Shown: positions 8,541 to 17,173 of the stretch, in pieces
Position numbering within the stretch: the first letter of the stretch is position 1
How the letters are laid out: every line of letters starts with the position of its first letter
NCBI RefSeq assembly: GCF_034670185.1
Contig: NZ_JAXMNY010000002.1
Coordinates: forward strand, 1-64,000
DNA: 64,000 nucleotides
Direction: 5' to 3'
Source of the DNA: Nisaea sp.
GTDB lineage: Bacteria; Pseudomonadota; Alphaproteobacteria; Thalassobaculales; Thalassobaculaceae
Made by a program: the position numbers and the translations under genes
The notes under the pieces: generated by a model
Databases searched by the model: none
What the model was told of the DNA's origin: nothing
What the model saw: only the letters and a program-made list of their open reading frames with translations

Positions 8541-9717
8541 TCTCGCTCGCCTTCGGATAGCAGAAGAGATATCCGATCCTATTGTCGCGGTTGCGCGCGA
8601 CGGCCGGATCTGCTGGTTGAATACCGCGTTCAAAGATCTGACCGGTTTCGCGTCCGTGGGAGATGAGATCGCGCGCTGGCTGGAACCTTCAGGATGCCGC
8701 GTGGGCGATATGTTGGGGCTGGCACGGTCAAGCACGATACCCATGCCGTTCCGCGCGTCCGTCAAGACCGACAACGGAACGGAACCCCTGAAGGCCGAGC
8801 ATTGGCGACTTCGCGACGCCGACGGTCCTGTTGTCGCATTGCGTTTTTTTTCTGCCGGACAGGAAGCGGCGCGCTTCGTCGCTCTGACCGAAACCATCGA
8901 TCGGCTCAATCAGGAGGTCCGGAGCCGCAGGGAAGCGGAACGTTCACTGCGCAGTGCCGTAGCCGACCTCGAAGCCGCAAACAGGACGAAGGACCGGATA
9001 CTGGCCGAAGTAAGTCACGATCTGCGGACTCCACTTAATGCCATCATCGGTTTCTCAGATGCCATGCAACACGGGATAGCTGGCCCGCTTACGGCCAAGC
9101 AAAGCGACTATATCGATTCCATACAGCAAAGCGGCAACATGTTGCTGGAACTGGTCGAGCTGATTCTCGAAGTTGCGCAAGACAGATCGGAAAAAGAAGA
9201 GGTCGTCGATCGCCTGGTCGATCTGGACACCTGCATTTCCCGCTGCGTTGCAGCCGTCAAGATTGCGGTAAAAGACAAGAACGTCGTCTTCCTCGTTCCC
9301 GACGACTGCCTCCTTCCCAGACTGCAGGCCGAGCAGGCGACAATCACCACGATCCTGATGAACCTGCTGGACAACGCAGCCAGATTCTCCCCGCCCGGCG
9401 GCCATGTCTCCGTCGAAACTGACCGACAGGCTGACGGCGGGCTCACGATCCGGGTCTCGGACCAGGGCCCCGGCATCGAGAGCGACGAACTCGATCGGAT
9501 TGCCTTGCCCTTCTATCGCGCCCAAGCCTCCACAGTCGCCAACCGCGGCGGATATGGGCTCGGCCTATCTGTTGTAGACAGCCGTTTGAAAGCGCTAAAC
9601 GGTCACTTCGAAGTTCACAGTCAGATCGGTTTAGGGACCGCCGTCACGGTTCACCTCCCGGCAGATCGCGTGCACTGGCCGCCGCCCCCCGATGCGGGTT
9701 CCCCGATTCCGGCCTAG
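8533..9717 (+). CDS. PAS-domain sensor histidine kinase
   Basis: 394 residues with no membrane segment, so a cytoplasmic sensor. An N-terminal PAS-like domain (residues about 8-110) is followed by a coiled linker (EVRSRREAERSLRSAVADLEA), HisKA with H-box EVSHDLRTPLN (phospho-acceptor His162), and a HATPase domain with N-box NLLDNAARFSPPGG (Asn near 281), the G1 box DQGPGIE and the G2 box GYGLGLSVV. All catalytic boxes are intact. The start at 8533 overlaps the previous stop. No response regulator is adjacent; the nearest in the window is at 47256, with no evidence of linkage. Confidence 0.88.
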   Translation: MTDLARLRIAEEISDPIVAVARDGRICWLNTAFKDLTGFASVGDEIARWLEPSGCRVGDMLGLARSSTIPMPFRASVKTDNGTEPLKAEHWRLRDADGPVVALRFFSAGQEAARFVALTETIDRLNQEVRSRREAERSLRSAVADLEAANRTKDRILAEVSHDLRTPLNAIIGFSDAMQHGIAGPLTAKQSDYIDSIQQSGNMLLELVELILEVAQDRSEKEEVVDRLVDLDTCISRCVAAVKIAVKDKNVVFLVPDDCLLPRLQAEQATITTILMNLLDNAARFSPPGGHVSVETDRQADGGLTIRVSDQGPGIESDELDRIALPFYRAQASTVANRGGYGLGLSVVDSRLKALNGHFEVHSQIGLGTAVTVHLPADRVHWPPPPDAGSPIPA

Positions 9718-9870
9718 GCGGACCACAACGAAGACGGCGCGCCCAATCTGCCCCCGCTTGTACGGACCGCCGCGGCAGTAAAGATGGCGGTGCCAACGGT
9801 CGCAACGCCGGGCGCAGAAGGCAAGTGGCGGTAGGCCAGCGCCAGCACCCTCCCACACGGTCGTCATCCC

Positions 9871-9995
9871 GAATTAAGGGGACCGGAATTAAGGTGACAC
9901 ACGACTTACCGGAATTAAGTGGCGTGTCCCCTTAATTCGTGTCCCCTTAATCCTGTCCCCTTAATTCCTTAATTCCCGTGTCCCCTTAATTCCCC
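9871..9995. repeat. Cluster of GTGTCCCCTTAATTC-type short repeats
   Basis: Within about 125 bases, forms of the unit GTGTCCCCTTAATTC or its complement GAATTAAGGGGAC recur at least six times in both orientations, making several overlapping dyads. Isolated relatives occur at about 11094-11147, 13625-13650 and 14588-14605. This looks like a REP/short palindromic repeat family, often mobilised by RAYT transposases in trans, but no such transposase is in the window. The cluster sits just left of the AT-rich islet. The flank (9718-9870) holds nothing recognisable. Confidence 0.7.
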
Positions 9996-10034
9996 ATTTC
10001 TCACTATTCTATGCGATTGATCTCAATTCTCTCA

Positions 10035-10502
10035 TCAAGCGAATACAGCTGCACAAATTAGCATAATGTACTCAAGCCTTTTGGACCGACGATTAAGGTC
10101 ATCCAGTCGGGCGAGCACTCTTTTCCGCAACCCTCTTCGCCTCAATGTTTCAGGAGCATTCTTTAAGCCATACATAATACCAGCGGCGCTAATAACCACC
10201 CCCGCAGGAGGGTTCAGAACTCCAACTCCAACGCCTGCAATGCCTAAAAACGTGGCAACAATAATATCTGCCAAGCTCGTCCGCGGTGGTTTTAAGGCCT
10301 CACTAAAATCTTTCAGCTGGCCTGTCAAAATTTTAATTTGATCAACAATCTGATCTGTGTCGGTGACAATACTTTGAAAATCCGGAGTGCTGGTTACAGC
10401 ACGCCGAAGCAGTTCATCAATTCGTTGAAGCAGTTCATCCGCCTCAACAAAATTTCTCTCTATTTGATTTCGAATATGTTTAACTCGGAAATCGTCAGGC
10501 AA
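10035..10502 (-). CDS. Small membrane protein of AT-rich islet, unknown
   Basis: 155 residues, not recognised. Residues 1-80 are charged and predicted helical or coiled (NQIERNFVEADELLQRIDEL). Then comes a glycine-rich hydrophobic hairpin of two segments (residues about 93-125), a strongly basic stretch (ETLRRRGLRKRVLARLDD) and a hydrophobic end (YIMLICAAVFA). The start is a TTG at 10502, with AGGAG about nine bases upstream, so the exact start is uncertain. It follows the next gene by 25 bases in the same direction, forming a two-gene unit. Base composition is markedly more AT-rich than the flanking genes, suggesting transfer. Confidence 0.5.
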   Translation of the reverse strand: MPDDFRVKHIRNQIERNFVEADELLQRIDELLRRAVTSTPDFQSIVTDTDQIVDQIKILTGQLKDFSEALKPPRTSLADIIVATFLGIAGVGVGVLNPPAGVVISAAGIMYGLKNAPETLRRRGLRKRVLARLDDLNRRSKRLEYIMLICAAVFA

Positions 10503-10527
10503 AACCTATTTCTCCTAATAGAGAAAA

Positions 10528-10992
10528 TTAATCACCATTCTTGGAGTGCATGTGATTTCGTAACATTGACGCATTGTTTTCATTCAAATTTTCTATTTTC
10601 TTAAATAAATAAGGCAGCATATCTTTCGTCACCTCAATATGGCCTACTATTCCTTTGATGTAATTCTGCGCCTCCCTCTCATCGGACGCACCCTCCCTAA
10701 AAGCGCCACTATGAAACCGGAGCACACCAAAGAAACTCACTAATAAAACCGCAGACACACCAAGTTCCCATACCCCTAACACACCTAAAATCGAAGCAGA
10801 ATCAAGAAACAATAAAATCATTAAAGCTCCCGTAAAAACTCCGGATAATATTAAAAATATGTCAGAAAATACTAAAAGGCGCCGAGCCCACAAATCCATT
10901 TCATTGGCAGACCATTTCGCATGACTTTTTGGGACTAGATCAGAAGAAGGATCGTGGGTGCCTAAATCATTTTTAGAAGCACTAAACATCAT
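10528..10992 (-). CDS. Two-TM membrane protein of AT-rich islet, SLATT-like topology
   Basis: About 154 residues. A short polar N-terminus with WSANEMDLWARR leads into two hydrophobic segments (LLVFSDIFLILSG... and VWELGVSAVLLVSFFG), then a charged helical C-terminus (EAQNYIKGIVGHIEVTKDML). Two adjacent N-terminal membrane helices followed by a soluble helix recalls SLATT-type predicted effectors of nucleotide-signalling defence systems, but sequence-level support is weak. Three tandem ATGs lie at 10995, 10992 and 10989; the AGGA upstream suits the second or third best. It is the upstream member of a pair with the 155-residue protein. Confidence 0.5.
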   Translation of the reverse strand: MMFSASKNDLGTHDPSSDLVPKSHAKWSANEMDLWARRLLVFSDIFLILSGVFTGALMILLFLDSASILGVLGVWELGVSAVLLVSFFGVLRFHSGAFREGASDEREAQNYIKGIVGHIEVTKDMLPYLFKKIENLNENNASMLRNHMHSKNGD

Positions 10993-11093
10993 CATGTTCC
11001 TATCGTTCGTCACGATGCAAAGATAACAGCTTAAGCACTTTCCAACAATCCTTAAGATTGTAGATGATGAATTTTCAATCAACAGGTGGCTTC

Positions 11094-11310
11094 CTTGCAG
11101 GGAATAACAGGGACAAGGGGATAACAGGGACACGCGACTTAATTCGCTCGTGAACTCCGCAGCCAGATGATCCCAACTAAGTTGGGGCGTGCGTTGCGCA
11201 ATCCCTCATTTCCCTCCTCGGTCGTCATCCAGGCCGGAGGGCCGGGAACCAGCTTTTCATAGAGCCGTGACAGTGGTCATATGAATCCCGGATCACATCC
11301 GGGATGACGG
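11094..11310. repeat. Repeat-rich spacer right of the islet
   Basis: The gene-free stretch 10993-11384 carries two repeat families. At 11094-11147, GGGAATAACAGGGACA and GGATAACAGGGACACGCGACTTAATTC relate to the cluster at 9871-9995. At 11223-11310 lies a composite of the GTCATCC...GGGATGACGG dispersed palindrome, whose right half (ATCCCGGATCACATCCGGGAT) is a near-perfect dyad. No gene is seen here apart from the leader of the M20 peptidase. Confidence 0.6.
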
Positions 11311-11384
11311 ATTGAGGTCAGCGATCTGAGTATCCCGCCCCCTTATTTCTGCCCGCCTCTTTGCCCTTTCTCCGGAGAACCACC

Positions 11385-12518
11385 ATGGACTTCAAAGCCC
11401 TACCTTTCGACTCCGACGCCATGTGCGCGGGCCTCCGCCCGTGGATCGAATGCGAGAGTCCGACCCATGACGCCGCGGCGGTCGACCGGATGATCGACCT
11501 TGCGAGCTATGACCTCGCGGCCATGGGCGCCACAATAGAGCGCATTCCCGGGCGCATGGACCTCGGCGGCTGCGTCCGCGCCAGCTTCCCGCATCCGAAG
11601 GCGGGCCAGCCGGGCATCCTGATCGCCGGGCACATGGACACGGTGCATCCCGTCGGCACGCTTGCCCGCCTCCCCTACCGGCGCGAGGGCGGGAGGTGTT
11701 GGGGGCCCGGCATCCAGGACATGAAGGGCGGCAACTATCTGTCGCTCGAAGCGATCCGGCAACTGGCCGCTGCGAACATCGAGACGCCGCTGCCGGTCAC
11801 CGTGCTGTTCACGCCGGACGAGGAGATCGGCACGCCTGCGACCCGAGAGCTGATCGAGGCCACGGCGAAGACGCAGAAATACGTGCTCGTCCCCGAGCCG
11901 GCCCGCCCCGATGGCGGCCTGGTCTGGGGCCGCTATGCCATTGCACGTTTCAACCTCCGAACCATCGGCACCCCGATCCATGCGGGCGTCGACCCGCGCC
12001 TCGGGCGCTCGGCGGTTCGGGAAATGGCCCGGCGCATCCTTGAGATCGAGGAGATGAGCACCGACAGCTGCACCTTTTCGGTGGGCTGCGTGACCTCGGA
12101 CCAGCTGCATGTCAATTGCGTGCCTTCGGGTTGCTCGGCCGAGGCGCTGTCCATGGCCAAGCGACAGGCGGATCTGGATGCGGGCGTCGAGAAAATGCTG
12201 GCGCTGAATAATCCGGACGGCGATGTCGGCTTTCACGTCGCGCGCGGCGTCACGCGTCCGGTCTGGGAGCCCAGCGCCGCCGACAAGGCGCTGTTCGACC
12301 ATGCAAGAAGCCTCGCAGCGGATCTGGGATTCGACATCACGGCCCATATGGCGGGCGGCGGCTCGGACGGCAATTTCACCGGCGCGATGGGCATCCCCAC
12401 GCTCGACTCACTCGGCGTGCGCGGCGCAGGTCTGCATACGCTGGATGAGCATATCGAGGTCGAGAGCCTCGCCGAACGGGGCAAGCTGATGGCCGGCCTG
12501 CTGGCAACGCTGAGCTGA
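11385..12518 (+). CDS. M20 family metallopeptidase (carboxypeptidase G2-like)
   Basis: 377 residues of the M20 zinc peptidase family, which removes C-terminal amino acids from short peptides or folate-type N-acyl amino acids. Metal-binding and catalytic motifs are present in order: AGHMDTVHP (His near 83, Asp near 85), GPGIQDMKGG, TPDEEIGT (catalytic and metal Glu near 145), and the C-terminal GAGLHTLDEHIEVESL with the last His ligand. The start at 11385 is preceded by CCGGAGAA; an upstream in-frame start at 11361 is not supported. The substrate cannot be fixed from sequence. Confidence 0.85.
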   Translation: MDFKALPFDSDAMCAGLRPWIECESPTHDAAAVDRMIDLASYDLAAMGATIERIPGRMDLGGCVRASFPHPKAGQPGILIAGHMDTVHPVGTLARLPYRREGGRCWGPGIQDMKGGNYLSLEAIRQLAAANIETPLPVTVLFTPDEEIGTPATRELIEATAKTQKYVLVPEPARPDGGLVWGRYAIARFNLRTIGTPIHAGVDPRLGRSAVREMARRILEIEEMSTDSCTFSVGCVTSDQLHVNCVPSGCSAEALSMAKRQADLDAGVEKMLALNNPDGDVGFHVARGVTRPVWEPSAADKALFDHARSLAADLGFDITAHMAGGGSDGNFTGAMGIPTLDSLGVRGAGLHTLDEHIEVESLAERGKLMAGLLATLS

Positions 12519-12650
12519 GACCGAAGCCATTCCGCCACATGAAACCGTGCATTGACCCCTGGCGCTGGCCGGGCGGACAGTGCGCCCCAAGCGGAATGCA
12601 CTTACCCGCAGACCAATAACCAAAAACGAGTTCCAGGGAGATCCACGGCC

Positions 12651-13619
12651 ATGGCGCATGCAATTGTTATCCACGAACAAGGTGGTCCCGAAGTGATGCG
12701 CTTCGAGGAGATCGCTGTCGGCGCCGCGGGGCCGGGCGAGGTGCGGTTGCGTCAGACCGTTGTCGGGCTGAACTATATCGACGTCTATCAGCGGTCCGGC
12801 GGCTATAAACTGGATCTGCCCGCCAGCATCGGCATGGAGGCTGCCGGTGTCGTCGAAGCCGTCGGAGAGGGTGTCGAGACCGTCAAGGTCGGCGACCGTG
12901 TCGGCTATGTCATGGGCACGCCCGGCGCCTATGCCGAAGAACGGATCTATCCGGCCGAGCGGCTGATCCCCCTGCCCGACGATATCAGCGACGAGCAGGC
13001 CGCGGGGTCCATGCTGAAGGGGCTGACGGTGTCCTACCTCGTGCGTCGCACCTTTCCGGTGCAGGCAGGTCAGACCGTCTTGCTGCATGCCGCTGCCGGC
13101 GGCGTCGGAACGATTGCCTGCCAATGGCTGAAAAAGATCGGCGCGACGGTCATCGGGACCGTCGGCTCCGACGAGAAGGCGGAAATTGCCAGGGCGCACG
13201 GGTGCGACCACCCGATTGTCTATACCCGTGACGATTTCCAGGCCCGGGTGATGGAGATCACCGGCGGCGAGGGCGTTCCGGTCGTCTATGACGGGGTCGG
13301 TGCCGCTGTCTACGAGGGCTCGCTCGGCTCATTGGCCCGCTTCGGCACGATGGTGCATTTCGGCGCCGCCTCCGGCCCCGCACCGGCGGTCGAGCCGAAA
13401 CTGCTGGCCGGCAAGGCGCTCTACTTCACCCGCCCGGGCCTCGCCCCGCACACGGCAACGCGGGAGCTGACCCTCGATATCGCGAACGCCCTGTTCGACA
13501 AGATCCGTGAAGGGGTGAAGATCGAGATCAACCAGACCTACGCCCTGAAGGACGCCGCCGAGGCCCACCGTGCGCTTGAGGCACGGGAGACCACAGGGTC
13601 GACAATCCTTACGGTTTGA
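12651..13619 (+). CDS. NADPH:quinone oxidoreductase (QOR family)
   Basis: 322 residues of the zinc-free medium-chain dehydrogenase/reductase family. GroES-like N-terminus (VGLNYIDVYQRSGGY) and Rossmann part with AAAGGVGTIACQWLKKIGA are typical of Qor, which reduces quinones with NADPH as a one- or two-electron donor in the cytoplasm. There are no structural-zinc cysteines. The chosen ATG follows CAGGGAG with proper spacing. It stands alone downstream of the M20 peptidase, about 130 bases away. Confidence 0.85.
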   Translation: MAHAIVIHEQGGPEVMRFEEIAVGAAGPGEVRLRQTVVGLNYIDVYQRSGGYKLDLPASIGMEAAGVVEAVGEGVETVKVGDRVGYVMGTPGAYAEERIYPAERLIPLPDDISDEQAAGSMLKGLTVSYLVRRTFPVQAGQTVLLHAAAGGVGTIACQWLKKIGATVIGTVGSDEKAEIARAHGCDHPIVYTRDDFQARVMEITGGEGVPVVYDGVGAAVYEGSLGSLARFGTMVHFGAASGPAPAVEPKLLAGKALYFTRPGLAPHTATRELTLDIANALFDKIREGVKIEINQTYALKDAAEAHRALEARETTGSTILTV

Positions 13620-13734
13620 TCCTGCCGGGGAATAAAAGGACACACGGCTCACTCTTCCAACGGCAGCCCCCAGACTGGGGGCCGCCTGCAATGAATGGTC
13701 CGTCAGCACGAACAAGCGCAAAGGAGGGAATCCC

Positions 13735-14559
13735 ATGCCGACAGAAAATCGCGAGATCTCCTGGGAGATCGCTCATGTCGGACTTTGCGTGCATGACAGG
13801 GGCGCGGCTGCCCGTTTCTATGCAGACATAGTCGGCCTGACACCGGCGCCGGAGGGTGACCCGCAGTCCTTCTCCAACGGCTTTCAGGGCCTATCGCTGT
13901 TTCTGCCCGATCCGGGGTTCGCGCTGGAACGGCAACTCCTGCACAACCCCCTCATGGGAAAATCCGCGACCATTGCCGTGCCCGACCTGAACGCGGTGCA
14001 AGGCACGTTGGACAGTGCGGGCATTTCCAGCTCCCGGATTGACGGGATTTTCCCCGGCCTCGACCGGCAGCTCTTCTGTTACGACCCGTCGATGAACCTG
14101 ATCGGTTTCACCGAGCGGAACGACATGCAAAGCGTGACCGATGCCGATGGCTGGATCCTGCATCACGTCAATCTTCAGGCGCACGACGTCCGGGCGACCG
14201 TTGGTTTCTTTACCGGGACGACCGCGATGGTCGAAGGCACTTGGAAAGCGCCGGCGGACAAGGGGGATTTCAGCATTGACCCGAGCGAACTCGCGGTTCT
14301 CGACCTCGGCAGTGAAAACAGGGGCCTGCACGTCATCCGGCCGGACGCCGGGTTCGGTCAGCGCAACGGTTTCGCCCACAATCCCTCCATAGGCGGCCAC
14401 CCTGCTTTCCGTGTCCCGGACATCCACGCCGTGATGCGGCGACTGGAGGAGGTCGGCATCGTTTATTCCGACGCAGGAACCTATGCGATGACCGGCTATC
14501 ATCAGGTCTACGTCTACGACCCGTCCTTCAACCTGATCGAGATCAACCAGCGTCTGTGA
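13735..14559 (+). CDS. Two-domain VOC (glyoxalase/dioxygenase) protein
   Basis: 274 residues with two vicinal-oxygen-chelate modules. The first begins IAHVGLCVHDRGAAARFYADIVGL (residues about 11-34); the second begins LHHVNLQAHDVRATVGFF near residue 140. His at each module start and Glu in NLIEINQ near the C-terminus are plausible metal ligands. The paired-module arrangement is that of extradiol dioxygenases and glyoxalases; the reaction is unknown. A strong AAAGGAGGGAA site precedes the ATG. The leader at 13620-13650 carries a degenerate short repeat (GGGGAATAAAAGGACACAC). Confidence 0.7.
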   Translation: MPTENREISWEIAHVGLCVHDRGAAARFYADIVGLTPAPEGDPQSFSNGFQGLSLFLPDPGFALERQLLHNPLMGKSATIAVPDLNAVQGTLDSAGISSSRIDGIFPGLDRQLFCYDPSMNLIGFTERNDMQSVTDADGWILHHVNLQAHDVRATVGFFTGTTAMVEGTWKAPADKGDFSIDPSELAVLDLGSENRGLHVIRPDAGFGQRNGFAHNPSIGGHPAFRVPDIHAVMRRLEEVGIVYSDAGTYAMTGYHQVYVYDPSFNLIEINQRL

Positions 14560-14756
14560 TGCGGCGCTTGCGGACGGGACCTGGGATTTAGGGGACACAT
14601 TTCTTTATTCGCTCCATCACCCGGCCAGGCAAAAGACCGCGTCCTTCCCGCTTCCGGCAGGGCTGGGATCGGGTGATACTGCCGTCCATCAGGGGCGGAT
14701 GGCCCGCTTGAACACGAATGCCGGATTAACGGCACTGACCGGGAGGAAACCCACAA

Positions 14757-15425
14757 ATGACCGATGCCGTGATGGCGGTTTGGGGCGACACGACGCCCGA
14801 ATGCGATGCCGAGTTCAGCGAGTGGTACCGCCGCGAGCATATTCCGGAGCGGGTCGGCATGCCGGGGTGGCGGAACGGGCGACGCTATCGCAAGCTCGGC
14901 CGGGGCAAGCACAGATATCTCGCGGCCTACGATGTCGAGGGCCTGGCCTGTTTCGACGACCCGGTCTATCGCCATGCGCTCGACCATCCGACGGAATGGA
15001 CCTCCCGGATGATGCAGGAATTCCGAAATTTCGTGCGCGCGACCAACCGGGTGCGGTTCTGCAGCGGCGAGGTTCTGGGCTCGGTTGTTGCGACCGTGCG
15101 CTACGATCCTGGTACGGGCGACCCCGAGGCGATTGCCCGCTGGCTCGCAGGCGCCGCCCTGCATAACCTGCGCAACCGCGAAGGCATCACAAGGGTGCAG
15201 CACTGGGAGGCCGATATGGGCCGCTCGCTGGCCGGGACCGGCGAGCAGTCGATCCGCAAGAGCAAGGACGGCGAGGCACCGTTCACGGCGGTGATCGAAG
15301 GCACCGACCGGGTCTTCGTCGAAGCGGCCCTCAAGGAGGCGGGGATCGTCAACGGCCTGGCCGAGCGCGGCGCGAAATCCGTGGATGCCGGGCTCTACGC
15401 GATGATGTTCGCGCTGCACGGCTGA
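14757..15425 (+). CDS. EthD-like dimeric alpha/beta-barrel protein, unknown
   Basis: 222 residues. The opening MAVWGDTTPECDAEFSEWYRREHIPERV resembles the (E)FN(R/E)WY..EH...R motif of small ferredoxin-fold proteins related to EthD and DUF4286; a second similar half may follow residue 110. Such proteins accompany degradation of aromatic or ether compounds, but no pathway gene is adjacent except possibly the VOC protein upstream. GGGAGGAAA precedes the ATG. The function is unknown. Confidence 0.55.
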   Translation: MTDAVMAVWGDTTPECDAEFSEWYRREHIPERVGMPGWRNGRRYRKLGRGKHRYLAAYDVEGLACFDDPVYRHALDHPTEWTSRMMQEFRNFVRATNRVRFCSGEVLGSVVATVRYDPGTGDPEAIARWLAGAALHNLRNREGITRVQHWEADMGRSLAGTGEQSIRKSKDGEAPFTAVIEGTDRVFVEAALKEAGIVNGLAERGAKSVDAGLYAMMFALHG

Positions 15426-15480
15426 CAAGCTTGCTGCCTGAATCAGAGCGGTACGCTGCTTCGTTCCTCACCACAACATC

Positions 15481-15562
15481 GTCATCCCCGCGAAAGCGGG
15501 AACCCAGAGATGGAAGGTTAAGCCCTTCGATCGTCTGGGTCCCGGCTCTCCGGCAGGGATGA
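15481..15562. repeat. Dispersed palindromic repeat (GTCATCCC...GGGATGACGG)
   Basis: A composite imperfect palindrome between two convergent genes. It begins GTCATCCCCGCGAAAGCGGG, with an internal CCCGC/GCGGG hairpin, and ends CCCGGCTCTCCGGCAGGGATGACGG. The same family occurs near 7535, 11223 and 20433, always between genes. It probably forms a stable hairpin in RNA and may end both convergent transcripts. Confidence 0.65.
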
Positions 15563-15578
15563 CGGCGTGGGTTTGCCC

Positions 15579-16997
15579 TCAGTCTGGTGTCCAGGGCGTC
15601 TTCGGCGCCGGGTATGGCGTGTTCAGGATGGCGATCTGGTTGCCCATACGGGTCTGCACCGCCGGGCTGACCATCTGCGCATCCGTGCCCTCGATCGGCG
15701 AGAACAGCAGGATGTTGAGGGAGCCGCCGAAATAGAAATTGCCGAACGCGGTCACGCCCTTGGTGACTTTGGCACCGCGTTCGACCCCTTCGGCGAAGAC
15801 CACGGAGCCGACCGTGTCGAGCCCGACCGGGATTGACGCGACCAGGCCTCTCAGCATCTCCGGCTGCTTGCCCTGCAGGTTTTTATAGCTGACCTCCATC
15901 ACGATGACGCCCCGGGTGAAGCCCTGGAACTGGCTGAAGTCGGTGCCGGGGCGGCCGACATCGCCGCTGAGCGGAACCCAGTTCGGCCAGTCGTCATAAC
16001 CGAACGTGCCGAAGGCGTATTTGGTCCCCGCCTCGACGATCTCCGCATGCAGGATGGTGCCGTCCACCGGGCTGTGGAAATGGTGATAGGTATTCGGCAT
16101 CAGGACGCAGGCGAGCCCGCTGCCGCCCCTGAACCTGTCCTTGAGCTCCTGCGGTGTGTGGGCGAGCATGTCGTCCATCGACAGGGGGATGCCCTTGACG
16201 TCCAGTATGGTGTCGTTCTGCAGCGGGTTCTCGATCAGCCGGCGGGAGACGTCCCCGGCCTCGGTTTTCACGATCTGCACCAGCGGATTCATGATGCAGT
16301 CGGTCGGCGAGACCACGACATAGTCTCGGCCCGGCATGGTGACCGGGCGCGAGGGAAAGGCCCCGCTTGCCGAGTCGTATTTCAGGTTGCGGGCGAAGAA
16401 GGCATTCCAGCTTTTGTAGGCTTCCGGTTCCTGGTGAACGTAGTCCTCTATCTCCAGCCTCGGGTCTTTCACCCATTCCGGCACGTAGCGCGTGGAGGCC
16501 AGGCTGTCCATGTGAGCCTTGTAGTCCTCGTTGAACATGATGAGGAAGGTCTGCACCGACTTCAGCGGCTTGGCCGGATCGTTCGAATCGATCCCCTCGA
16601 CCATCCGGCGCCCGGCCTCGTTATGGTAGTAGAGCCAGGCGAAATACTGGATCGAGTCGAGCGCATTGTCGTTGGTGCCGACAATCTGCGGCAGCAGGGT
16701 GCAGACATCGGAATAGAAAGCACCGACCGCGTCCGCCAACCCGGCGCCGCTGCCCGACTTCTTCCAGGGATTCGCCGTTGAGTTGCCATAGCTGTAGCCC
16801 GGCGGCAACGGTTTCAACCCCGCATAGGCCGCATCGAAGGCCGCGCGGGTGGCCGGATCGGAGCCGTATTGTTCATCGAGATAGGTGAGCGATCTTTCGC
16901 AAGGCGAGATCTGCGCCCCGGCCTCCTCAACTGGCAGGGTGAGCCCTGCCAGAAGTCCCACTCCGAGCCCTGCAATAGAGGCAAAATTTCTGAACAT
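15579..16997 (-). CDS. Secreted phosphatidylserine-decarboxylase-like protein
   Basis: 472 residues. An N-terminal signal peptide (residues about 1-30, ending near EEAGAQ) precedes a phosphatidylserine decarboxylase-associated region and the decarboxylase domain, with SWNAFFARNL, HFHSPVDGT and a C-terminal GGSLNILLF. In the family the serine of the (L/G)GS(T/S) motif, here Ser426, becomes the pyruvoyl cofactor by self-cleavage, so maturation looks possible. Canonical Psd is a cytoplasmic-face membrane enzyme, so an exported version is unusual and its substrate is probably not membrane phosphatidylserine. The start at 16997 follows AGGGGGCG. Confidence 0.75.
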   Translation of the reverse strand: MFRNFASIAGLGVGLLAGLTLPVEEAGAQISPCERSLTYLDEQYGSDPATRAAFDAAYAGLKPLPPGYSYGNSTANPWKKSGSGAGLADAVGAFYSDVCTLLPQIVGTNDNALDSIQYFAWLYYHNEAGRRMVEGIDSNDPAKPLKSVQTFLIMFNEDYKAHMDSLASTRYVPEWVKDPRLEIEDYVHQEPEAYKSWNAFFARNLKYDSASGAFPSRPVTMPGRDYVVVSPTDCIMNPLVQIVKTEAGDVSRRLIENPLQNDTILDVKGIPLSMDDMLAHTPQELKDRFRGGSGLACVLMPNTYHHFHSPVDGTILHAEIVEAGTKYAFGTFGYDDWPNWVPLSGDVGRPGTDFSQFQGFTRGVIVMEVSYKNLQGKQPEMLRGLVASIPVGLDTVGSVVFAEGVERGAKVTKGVTAFGNFYFGGSLNILLFSPIEGTDAQMVSPAVQTRMGNQIAILNTPYPAPKTPWTPD

Positions 16998-17173
16998 GAC
17001 GCCCCCTGATATTGTTTTATGGGGCACTTTATCTCTTTATGCGGGAAATACAATATGGTGCATTTCCGGAAAGCAGAAAGGCGGGCATTCACGGGATGAG
17101 GAGGCGCAATATCGAACGGGTAGTGCGTATCGATGAAAAAGCCGGGACCATGGTCGGCAAGGAGACTTGGGCG

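Noticed and set aside
9871..11310. CRISPR array
   Set aside because: The repeats are short, irregularly spaced, in both orientations and without unique spacers of equal size; no cas gene is near.
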